Shown here: positions 1-5,417 of the stretch, one piece after another
How positions within the stretch are numbered: the first letter of the stretch is position 1
How the letters are laid out: every line of letters starts with the position of its first letter
DNA from: an uncultured Butyrivibrio sp.
Lineage (GTDB): Bacteria > Bacillota > Clostridia > Lachnospirales > Lachnospiraceae
Direction of reading: 5' to 3'
DNA length: 9,517 nucleotides
Assembly: GCA_910577605.1 (NCBI GenBank)
Contig: CAJTON010000050.1
Coordinates: 2,359 to 11,875, forward strand
Program-made: the position numbers and the translations under genes
Notes under the pieces: generated by a model
The model's database searches: none
What the model was told of the DNA's origin: nothing
Seen by the model: the letters and a program-made list of their open reading frames with translations, nothing else

Positions 1-2
1 AA

Positions 3-1019
3 ATAAACGATAAGGAATTTAAATTCCATTCCATACCGGTGGCGCTCGTATACGAACAGGAAAACAAGATCTTTGAAGCGGTGATAAACGCCGTTTCCGA
101 AAGCGGCGGCGACGAAAGCTTTTTTAAGCTCACGGAAACGGACGCTCAGACGGCAAGAAAGCTTCTCTCGGATTCAGAGGTGGACGCGGTGATAACCGTG
201 GATTCATCGGTGCGGATGACCGTCGCGGAGGACGGACTGAACCAGACCGCCGTTTCAAATTTCATAAGCCAGTATATTCAGAAATCGGCGCTCATCGGAG
301 ATATTCTCAACGAAAAGCCCGACGCGGCGCCAGGTCTTATCGCCGGAATCTTCGGCGGCTCCGGATATGTGACCGAGGGCAAGCTTACCGACGCGGATAT
401 AGACCCTATGGCCTCGTATTATTTCGCGCTTATCGCGATGGCGCTGCTCTTCGGAGGTTTTTTCGGACTCCGCTGCGCGCGTCAGATGAAGGCAGATATT
501 ACTCCTGAGGGTATGCGCAAGTCCGTTGCTCCGCTAAGGCGCAGCACTCTCATACTCGCGGAATTTTTCGCCACATACCTGATACACCTTATCCTTATCG
601 TAATACTGCTTCTTTATATGGTTTTCGTGCTGAGAATAAATATAAGCGCACAGATAGGATATATCGCGCTCACCTGTGCGGCAGGCTCGCTTTTCGGAGT
701 TTCATTCGGAATATTCATAGGCTCGATACCTAAGCTCAAGGAAACAGTGCAGACCACGGTTTTTATCGTTTTTTCGCTTCTGTCCTCCTTCCTCGGAGGT
801 CTTATGGTATGGACCATAAAGGTCAATATCGAACGCAGCGCTCCTATAATAAACCGCATAAATCCGGCGACGCTTATCTCCGACGCGCTTTATTCGCTTT
901 TGATCTACAATACGCACGAGCGGTATTTCAGAAATATCATCTCTCTGGCTGCTGCCGCGGTCGTATTCTGCGTATTATCGATATTAATGACAAGGAGGAA
1001 CAGCTATGCAAATTTATAA
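3..1019 (+). CDS. ABC-2 type transporter permease, 5' end cut by window edge
   Basis: Membrane subunit of an ABC exporter; the substrate cannot be told from sequence. The frame is open from base 3, and the codons before the GTG at 39 read INDKEFKFHSIP. With the next residues this resembles the I-P-V-A-x-V segment that normally follows the first membrane helix of ABC-2 permeases. No Shine-Dalgarno precedes the GTG, so the true start and first helix lie left of the window. Counting from the GTG, residues 1-125 form a soluble extracytoplasmic domain. About five hydrophobic helices follow (roughly 126-146, 171-196, 205-229, 238-259, 297-317). The loop after helix four has the family pattern of a Gly-Gly, then INPATLISDALYSL (275-288). 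The gene overlaps the next permease by 14 bases, so the two are probably co-translated and form a heterodimer. The ATPase gene is not in the window. Family call is firm; substrate unknown. Confidence 0.85.
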   Translation: MNDKEFKFHSIPVALVYEQENKIFEAVINAVSESGGDESFFKLTETDAQTARKLLSDSEVDAVITVDSSVRMTVAEDGLNQTAVSNFISQYIQKSALIGDILNEKPDAAPGLIAGIFGGSGYVTEGKLTDADIDPMASYYFALIAMALLFGGFFGLRCARQMKADITPEGMRKSVAPLRRSTLILAEFFATYLIHLILIVILLLYMVFVLRINISAQIGYIALTCAAGSLFGVSFGIFIGSIPKLKETVQTTVFIVFSLLSSFLGGLMVWTIKVNIERSAPIINRINPATLISDALYSLLIYNTHERYFRNIISLAAAAVVFCVLSILMTRRNSYANL

Positions 1020-2157
1020 GACCTTCGTAAAAATAGCTCTCCGCTGTATAAGCTACGGCTTCATATATATAGGTATTTTTCTCGGGGTATCGATCAACAT
1101 AAGCTATTCCCAGAATAAGGACAGCGCCTTTTCTTTTGAAGCCTCCAAAATAGACATAGCCGTGATCGACAGGGATAACAGCAGTCTTTCAAAGAAACTG
1201 TACTCTTACCTTGACGAAAAACATAAAATTAAAAGCATGGACGACGATAAAGACAACTGGATGGACGAGATCTTCGCCCATACCGTGGAATATGTGGTCG
1301 TGATAGAAGAAGGCTTTGAAACGCAGACGCTTAACGGAAATTCCCAAAACACCCTGACCTCTTACTCTGCTCCCGACTCAAGGAGCGCGTATCTTGTAGC
1401 CTCGCAGCTTGAATCATGGATGCAGAATTTAAGCGCATGTCTTGAAGCGGGATACGGGCTTGACGCAGCCTCCGCAAAGGCTCTTGAAATATCAAATATG
1501 TCCGCGGACGTGTCCTACCTTGAGGATGAAAATACGGGAAAAATCACCTCGTTAAGCGTGTTTTTCCACTTTATTCCGTATATACTGCTGTGCGTGCTTA
1601 TAAACAGTCTCGGTCCCGTCCTTATTATATGGAACCGCCCCGAAATAAAATCTCGAACAGCCGTTTCCGGAGTAAGCTCACGCGCCCGCAGCTGGGCAAT
1701 AATAGGCTCTGTCGCCACCTACTCCCTTATAGTCATGGGAATAATAACCGGCGCCTCGGCAATTTTTTACAAAAAAGATTTTTTCTCTGAGAGCACACTC
1801 TACCACTTGCTAAACTCAGTATGCTTCCTTTTCGTCAGCATAGCCACCACCTTCCTGGTAGCGCAGCTGAGCCGTAAGGTCACGACTCTCTCAATATGGT
1901 CAAACCTTCTTGGGCTTTCGACCTCGTTTCTGTGCGGCGTGTTCGTATCGCGCTCGATATTGCCGGACAATGTCGTAGCGTTTTCAAAATGTCTGCCGAC
2001 ATACTGGTACATCAATATCGCCGACGAGCTGAACAGCTTTAACGGAAGCATAAGCCCGCTCGCAAAGCAGTCCATGATAATACAGCTGCTTTTCGCAGCC
2101 GCGATAATGGCGGTGGCGTTTGTAATAATACGCGTAAGACGCCAGAAAAACGATTAA
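1006..2157 (+). CDS. ABC-2 type transporter permease
   Basis: Second permease of the exporter, 383 residues, the size of a full ABC-2 membrane subunit. The ATG is preceded by a perfect AAGGAGG (992-998) with 7-base spacing, inside the end of the upstream gene, which fixes the start and implies translational coupling. Topology read from the sequence: one N-terminal helix (about 15-32); a large extracytoplasmic domain (about 33-183) opening with KIDIAVIDRDNS, the typical post-helix segment of this family; then five helices (about 184-207, 229-255, 267-286, 295-316, 357-376). Residues 308-334 contain the conserved FLCGVFV...LP...FSKCLPTYW turn before the last helix. It probably pairs with the upstream permease and an ATPase encoded outside the window. 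The cargo (drug, peptide or lipid-like molecule) cannot be assigned. A strong terminator follows directly. Confidence 0.88.
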   Translation: MQIYKTFVKIALRCISYGFIYIGIFLGVSINISYSQNKDSAFSFEASKIDIAVIDRDNSSLSKKLYSYLDEKHKIKSMDDDKDNWMDEIFAHTVEYVVVIEEGFETQTLNGNSQNTLTSYSAPDSRSAYLVASQLESWMQNLSACLEAGYGLDAASAKALEISNMSADVSYLEDENTGKITSLSVFFHFIPYILLCVLINSLGPVLIIWNRPEIKSRTAVSGVSSRARSWAIIGSVATYSLIVMGIITGASAIFYKKDFFSESTLYHLLNSVCFLFVSIATTFLVAQLSRKVTTLSIWSNLLGLSTSFLCGVFVSRSILPDNVVAFSKCLPTYWYINIADELNSFNGSISPLAKQSMIIQLLFAAAIMAVAFVIIRVRRQKND

Positions 2158-2170
2158 TATTGACATATTT

Positions 2171-2217
2171 AAAAAGCGGAGGCTTTACGGTATTACCGTA
2201 AGGCCTCCGCCTTTTTT
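2171..2217. terminator. Bidirectional intrinsic terminator between convergent genes
   Basis: A 15-base-pair stem (2176-2190 with 2196-2210, one G-T wobble) closes a 5-base loop. It is followed by six T on the plus strand (2212-2217) and preceded by five A (2171-2175), which become a T run on the minus strand. It lies 18 bases past the permease stop and about 30 bases past the end of carD, so it can stop transcription from both sides. Confidence 0.93.
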
Positions 2218-2240
2218 ACTGCACAAAGCTTGTCCTTCTC

Positions 2241-2753
2241 TTAAACAAACGTCATGCCGTCTATCCTTTCCCTTATGAACGCCTCCATCTCGTCCTTATT
2301 TTTGCCAATGGCAAATCCGAGTTCGCTGTAAAGGCTGTCCTCCGCAATACGGCAGTATTTGTCGTCCGTAGCGGTGATCTTCTTTCCCTGCGCGATGCGC
2401 TCCTGCCTGCGCACATATATCGTTTTGATTATAGTGACCCAGCTTTCGCAGTCGCACTGTTTCGCAAGTTCCTTATATTTCTCCTCACGCTGCTTATCGT
2501 TGCCCACACCGATTTTCTCGATATGCGGTATCCTGTCGATAAGCTCAAGCGCCTCTTCTTTGGTTATCACAGCGCGCAAAACCACCTTGGTATTGTCAAC
2601 GGGCAGAAAAGACCTGCCTCCGCGCCCGTCGTCCGGCACAAGCACATAATACAGTTTATCCGTATCCCCGACGTTCATATCAAGACGCGTTATATCTTCA
2701 ATTCTGCAAATACCTGTGTTTCCGTATACAACATAGTCACCGACTTTAAACAT
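2241..2753 (-). CDS. CarD/CdnL-family RNA polymerase-binding regulator
   Basis: A 170-residue cytoplasmic protein of the CarD_CdnL_TRCF family, which binds the RNA polymerase beta subunit and stabilises open promoter complexes. The N-terminal beta-rich RNAP-interaction domain is clear: FKVGDYVVYGNTGICRIEDI at residues 2-21, followed by YYVLVPDDGR and FLPVDN near 36-54 and VVLRAVITKEEA near 57-68, the usual pattern. Residues from about 69 onward are predicted helical, as expected for the C-terminal DNA-contacting domain. Length is near the usual 150-170. The ATG at 2753 has AAGGA (2765-2761) at 7-base spacing. It has its own promoter (2831-2803) and ends at the bidirectional terminator, so it is probably monocistronic. 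The helicase-like TRCF proteins share the domain but are far larger. Which promoters it acts on cannot be inferred. Confidence 0.9.
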   Translation of the reverse strand: MFKVGDYVVYGNTGICRIEDITRLDMNVGDTDKLYYVLVPDDGRGGRSFLPVDNTKVVLRAVITKEEALELIDRIPHIEKIGVGNDKQREEKYKELAKQCDCESWVTIIKTIYVRRQERIAQGKKITATDDKYCRIAEDSLYSELGFAIGKNKDEMEAFIRERIDGMTFV

Positions 2754-2802
2754 CCAATCATCCTTCCGCTTTAATTAAGCTGTGCGATCCAAAATTATCT
2801 CT

Positions 2803-2831
2803 ATGATATATATTTTAACACATTTTGGCAA
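2803..2831 (-). promoter_or_regulatory. Sigma-A-like promoter of the carD-family gene
   Basis: On the minus strand a -35 TTGCCA (2831-2826) and a -10 TATCAT (2808-2803) are separated by exactly 17 bases; each matches consensus at 5 of 6 positions. The predicted transcript starts near 2796, giving a leader of about 43 bases before the ATG at 2753. The -35 box sits inside a perfect 6+1+6 inverted repeat, ATTTTG-G-CAAAAT (2822-2834). Confidence 0.7.
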
Positions 2832-2850
2832 AATTATGTAAGTCGTTTTT

Positions 2851-3486
2851 TTATATTTTTCGCGCGCAAACGTCCCGAAGACAGCACTTGTCGCAGAAGG
2901 GGGCAGTCCTTGCGGTGCATACCGCTCTTCCGTGGTCCACCAGTCTGTGGCAGAAATCACTCCCCTCCTCTGGCGGAATGATTTTCCACAGCTCCCGCTC
3001 GACTTTTGCGGGCTCCTTGATTCCGTCCACAAGCCCCATACGGTTCACAAGCCGTATACAGTGCGTATCCGTCACGATAGCGGGTTTCCCGAAAACATCG
3101 CCCATAATAAGATTCGCGCTTTTGCGCCCCACTCCGGGAAGTTTAAGCAAAGCGTCAAAGTCCTCCGGAACCTGTCCTCCATATTCGTCGCGCAGTTTTT
3201 TCATACAGGCGCTTATGTCACGCGCCTTACTGTGTCCGAGTCCGCACGGCTTCACAATTCGCTCAATATCCTCTGCGTCGGCGGCGGCTAATTCGTTCAC
3301 TCCCGGATATTTCTCAAAAAGTCCCTTGACCACGACGTTTACCCTCGCGTCTGTGCACTGAGCCGCAAGCCGCACACTCACCAGAAGCTTCCACGCCTCG
3401 TTGTAGTCCAGAGTACAGCCGGAATGCGGATATTCTTTTTTAAGACGTTCGATTATCTCCAGCGCAAGCTTTTGTTTCTTGTTCAT
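2851..3486 (-). CDS. nth: Endonuclease III, DNA glycosylase/AP lyase
   Basis: Base excision repair enzyme that removes oxidised pyrimidines and cleaves the abasic site by beta-elimination. It has 211 residues, the same as E. coli Nth. The helix-hairpin-helix LPGVGRKSAN (116-125) carries the catalytic lysine, K122, and VTDTHCIR (138-145) carries the catalytic aspartate, D140. The N-terminal core has the family's AAQCTDARVN (41-50). Four cysteines for the [4Fe-4S] cluster are C190, C198, C201 and C207. The first interval is 7 residues, where E. coli Nth has 6, a small oddity. The ATG at 3486 has GAGGAG upstream at proper spacing. No clear hairpin follows the stop, so some read-through into carD is possible although carD has its own promoter. 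The distinctive intact active-site residues make the function secure. Confidence 0.95.
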   Translation of the reverse strand: MNKKQKLALEIIERLKKEYPHSGCTLDYNEAWKLLVSVRLAAQCTDARVNVVVKGLFEKYPGVNELAAADAEDIERIVKPCGLGHSKARDISACMKKLRDEYGGQVPEDFDALLKLPGVGRKSANLIMGDVFGKPAIVTDTHCIRLVNRMGLVDGIKEPAKVERELWKIIPPEEGSDFCHRLVDHGRAVCTARTAPFCDKCCLRDVCARKI

Positions 3487-3514
3487 CTTATCTCCTCGTA
3501 AAGCTCTTTTTTAT

Positions 3515-3543
3515 ATAATACTACCTATTTTAAATAAAAACAA
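3515..3543 (-). promoter_or_regulatory. Probable promoter of nth
   Basis: On the minus strand a -10 TATTAT (3520-3515, 5 of 6 matches) lies 17 bases from TTGTTT (3543-3538), a -35 matching only TTG. The predicted start is near 3508, with a leader of roughly 22 bases. The weak -35 is built from the T tract of the upstream terminator, so the two signals overlap. Confidence 0.5.
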
Positions 3544-3573
3544 GATGCCATACCGTCTGGCCGGTATGGCATC
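3536..3573 (-). terminator. Intrinsic terminator of the stefin-like gene
   Basis: A perfect 12-base-pair stem (3573-3562 with 3555-3544, GATGCCATACCG and its complement) with a 6-base loop is followed on the minus strand by TTGTTTTTATTT. It begins 26 bases past the stop at 3599. Confidence 0.9.
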
Positions 3574-3598
3574 CTGCCCCATTTTTACCTGTTTATCA

Positions 3599-3889
3599 TC
3601 AAAATAAACGGTCAACCGCAAAAATCTGAGGTTCCCCGTCCATCGGGACGGTTATAGTCATAGCCGAGATAACCACGTCAAAATCCTCATCCGTAATGGT
3701 CTCCCTGCATAAAATCATGTAGTTGGCTCCTGCCGTTTCCTGCGCCGCCGTGAACATCAGCGGCTCATACTCAGCGCCCGACAATCCCGAGGTCGCCTCC
3801 GTAAAAGCGCTTGCGACCTCCTCCGGCAAATTACAGACAGGAAAATTTATTGCGTCACCCGTTATCCTCCAGCCCCCGCATCTTATCAT
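3599..3889 (-). CDS. Small cytoplasmic stefin/cystatin-like protein
   Basis: A 96-residue protein with no signal peptide or membrane helix. Read against type 1 cystatins (stefins) from memory, it has the same parts in the same order: an N-terminal Gly pair (G5-G6 in MIRCGGW), a helix (about 21-36, LPEEVASAFTEATSGL), a strand region (40-48), then QETAGANYMILCRETI (50-65). That last segment parallels the stefin QVVAGTNYFIKV loop and strand, where QxVxG is the first papain-binding loop; here it is Q-E-T-A-G, with Thr for Val. A later DEDFDVV and a Pro-containing turn near 82-88 also resemble the stefin C-terminal half. Like stefins it is short and lacks disulphide-type cysteine pairs. The ATG at 3889 follows AAGGAAGGAG at about 9 bases. 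Its own promoter and terminator make it a one-gene unit. A cysteine-protease inhibitor role is inferred, not shown; it could be a cystatin fold with another job. Confidence 0.72.
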   Translation of the reverse strand: MIRCGGWRITGDAINFPVCNLPEEVASAFTEATSGLSGAEYEPLMFTAAQETAGANYMILCRETITDEDFDVVISAMTITVPMDGEPQIFAVDRLF

Positions 3890-3924
3890 AACATGTTTCT
3901 CCTTCCTTAATCTTTTGTTACAGT

Positions 3925-3952
3925 TTTATAAGAGAATACTAATATATTTCAA
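3925..3952 (-). promoter_or_regulatory. Sigma-A-like promoter of the stefin-like gene
   Basis: On the minus strand a -35 TTGAAA (3952-3947) and a -10 TATAAA (3930-3925), each 5 of 6 matches, are 16 bases apart in very AT-rich DNA. The predicted start near 3918 leaves a short leader of about 29 bases with a good ribosome binding site. Confidence 0.65.
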
Positions 3953-4023
3953 TACGTTACACAATGTTCTTAATGAGGTTTTTTCATCTTGTAATTCATA
4001 TAATGTATTTAATTCACTCGCAT
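3953..4023. other. AT-rich spacer, no gene recognised
   Basis: The stretch between the promoter at 3952 and the terminator at 4024 is AT-rich and has no open frame of credible length on either strand. It contains a T6 run at 3979-3984. No hairpin, conserved RNA or operator was recognised; it could hold upstream promoter elements for the stefin-like gene. Confidence 0.4.
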
Positions 4024-4058
4024 AAAAAAACGGAGAAAGGCTATCTGCCTTTCTCCGT
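4024..4058 (-). terminator. Intrinsic terminator ending the polymerase-feoAB operon
   Basis: A perfect 12-base-pair stem (4058-4047 with 4041-4030, ACGGAGAAAGGC and its complement) and a 5-base loop are followed on the minus strand by an uninterrupted T run (4029-4024). It lies 38 bases past the stop of the S51-like gene and is the first strong terminator after the four-gene set. Confidence 0.92.
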
Positions 4059-4096
4059 CAGTAAAGAAAATGCCGCCGCAAGCAGCATCCTATAAA

Positions 4097-4837
4097 TCAT
4101 ATACGTATATTCCGTTCCTTTTCGCAAATTTTGCGTTCCATGCCCCCGCTAAAATAATACGCCTCGCCGTACAAAGTGTTCTCACAGTTTTGAGACAGAA
4201 TATACGAGCCGTCGTTCAGCCCGTAAAATGGTCTTATGCAGCTGTCGGGAAGCGCTATATCGCGCACCATGTTAAAGCCGTCAAGCTCCACCGTCCTGAG
4301 ATATTGCAGATGTGGAAATACATTGATGTCCGTAAGTCCAAGTCCTTTGAGATACCGCTCATAATCAGGGGCAAGCGCCTCCCCGTCAAGCTCCGGCGGC
4401 GCGTACACTGTCCCGGCGCAGTTCATCGTTCCGGCACTGATGCCTATCACGGTTCCTTCATAATCTTTAATAAGAGCGCGAAGACCGATTTTGTTGAAAA
4501 ACCTGTTTTCCGTTGGAACGTGTCCGCCCGCAAGGATCACAAATTCCGACTCTTTCAGAAATTCTTTTGCTTTATCCGCATTTCTCCCGTCACAGTTCCA
4601 AAGCTCCTTCAGGCAAAATCCGCTCATCGCAAATGATTCCGACATTATATCGCGCACACTGTCATTGACGGCATAGTTGTCAGGAGCTGACGAAATTATA
4701 ACTCCGTTTGCTTTTTCCGGTATAAAATTGCGCAAATTATCAAGCAGTCCGTTCTCACGGCTTATCACACAGGCACGCGTTTTCCCGTCGGCATCAATAT
4801 AATTTTCCCCAAGCGTACTTGTAAGAAAAAGTACCAT
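4097..4837 (-). CDS. Peptidase S51 / type 1 glutamine amidotransferase-like protein
   Basis: A 246-residue cytoplasmic protein of the dipeptidase E (PepE)/cyanophycinase-like clan, alpha/beta with a serine nucleophile. The nucleophile elbow GISAGT (132-137 from the ATG at 4837) places Ser134. LAGGHVPTENRFF (102-114) is the GG-N-type loop that precedes it in the family, and FPHLQY (174-179) supplies the expected catalytic His176. GLNDGSYIL (206-214) matches the conserved acidic-Gly-Ser turn near the C-terminus. A longer frame begins at TTG 4843, but GGAGG (4850-4846) is only 2 bases from that TTG and 8 from the ATG, so the ATG is chosen. It starts 17 bases after the phosphatase stop and is last in the operon. 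The true substrate is unknown: PepE cleaves Asp-X dipeptides, but many relatives with this domain are uncharacterised. Confidence 0.8.
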   Translation of the reverse strand: MVLFLTSTLGENYIDADGKTRACVISRENGLLDNLRNFIPEKANGVIISSAPDNYAVNDSVRDIMSESFAMSGFCLKELWNCDGRNADKAKEFLKESEFVILAGGHVPTENRFFNKIGLRALIKDYEGTVIGISAGTMNCAGTVYAPPELDGEALAPDYERYLKGLGLTDINVFPHLQYLRTVELDGFNMVRDIALPDSCIRPFYGLNDGSYILSQNCENTLYGEAYYFSGGMERKICEKERNIRI

Positions 4838-4845
4838 CCGCAATC

Positions 4846-4850
4846 CCTCC
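4846..4850 (-). promoter_or_regulatory. Ribosome binding site deciding the S51-like start
   Basis: GGAGG read on the minus strand lies 8 bases before ATG (4837-4835) but only 2 bases before the alternative TTG (4843-4841). The spacing selects the ATG and shortens the protein by two residues relative to the longest frame. Confidence 0.8.
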
Positions 4851-4854
4851 GACT

Positions 4855-5388
4855 CTAAAAATCAAACCTGAGAATCTCACAGTTGTCTATTCCGTATGCC
4901 GCAAATTCCTCGTTGCCCATATCGTCAAAATAAGATTTCACGGCGCGCGCGATACCGTTATGGGCGACAAGCAGATACGTCTGCCGGGATTCTTTAAGCT
5001 CATCAAGCAGTCCGTATACTCTGTGGCACAGCTTGAGCATCGTTTCTCCTCCCCCATAGCTGTTTACAAAATTGCTCTTATCCCGCTTAAATTCTGCTCC
5101 GTCTCTAGGCGTTGACTCATATTTCCCGAAATTCTGCTCCTTGAGCCTCGGCTCTTCACGCATCGGAATCCCCGTTGCCTCCGATATGCGGCGCGCCGTA
5201 TCAGCCGCGCGCTTCAGCGGAGAAAAAAGTATCATGTCAATATCAGTGCCGTCCGCGGCAAGTCTTCGCCCCAGCTGTAAAGCCTGCTCGTGTCCCAAGG
5301 CCGTCAGCTCTATGTCCGTAGCCCCGCAAATTTTATTTTCCACATTCCATACGGTCTGCCCGTGTCTTACAAAATATATATGGCTCAT
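4855..5388 (-). CDS. Histidine phosphatase family protein
   Basis: A 177-residue cytoplasmic member of the phosphoglycerate mutase-like (branch 1) histidine phosphatases, which transfer a phosphate through a phospho-histidine. IYFVRHGQTVWN (4-15) carries Arg8 and the nucleophile His9. SPLKRA (56-61) gives the second phosphate-binding arginine, R60, and E84 in LKEQNFG is the likely proton donor. VAHNGIARA (141-149) holds the second active-site His143. CGATDIELTALG (21-32) is also typical. An in-frame extension reaches back to 5475 inside feoAB, but AAGGAGAG (5400-5393) sits just before the ATG at 5388 and the homologous domain begins there, so 5388 is the start. It follows feoAB by 29 bases and precedes the S51-like gene by 17. 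The family includes GpmB-, CobC- and PhoE-like enzymes with varied substrates; no cobalamin genes are nearby, so no specific role is assigned. Confidence 0.9.
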   Translation of the reverse strand: MSHIYFVRHGQTVWNVENKICGATDIELTALGHEQALQLGRRLAADGTDIDMILFSPLKRAADTARRISEATGIPMREEPRLKEQNFGKYESTPRDGAEFKRDKSNFVNSYGGGETMLKLCHRVYGLLDELKESRQTYLLVAHNGIARAVKSYFDDMGNEEFAAYGIDNCEILRFDF

Positions 5389-5392
5389 AACG

Positions 5393-5400
5393 CTCTCCTT
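5393..5400 (-). promoter_or_regulatory. Ribosome binding site deciding the phosphatase start
   Basis: AAGGAGAG on the minus strand, with its AAGGAG core 6 bases before the ATG at 5388, supports that start over the in-frame ATG at 5475, which would give a 29-residue extension overlapping feoAB and unlike the family. Confidence 0.85.
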
Positions 5401-5417
5401 TATTCCCGCGGCATTCG

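Noticed and set aside
2825..3361. 178-codon plus-strand open frame
   Set aside because: Antisense to nth, Ser/Pro-rich low-complexity composition, no motif.
4070..4636. 188-codon plus-strand open frame
   Set aside because: Antisense to the S51-like gene and basic in composition; the real gene has an active-site motif and a ribosome binding site.
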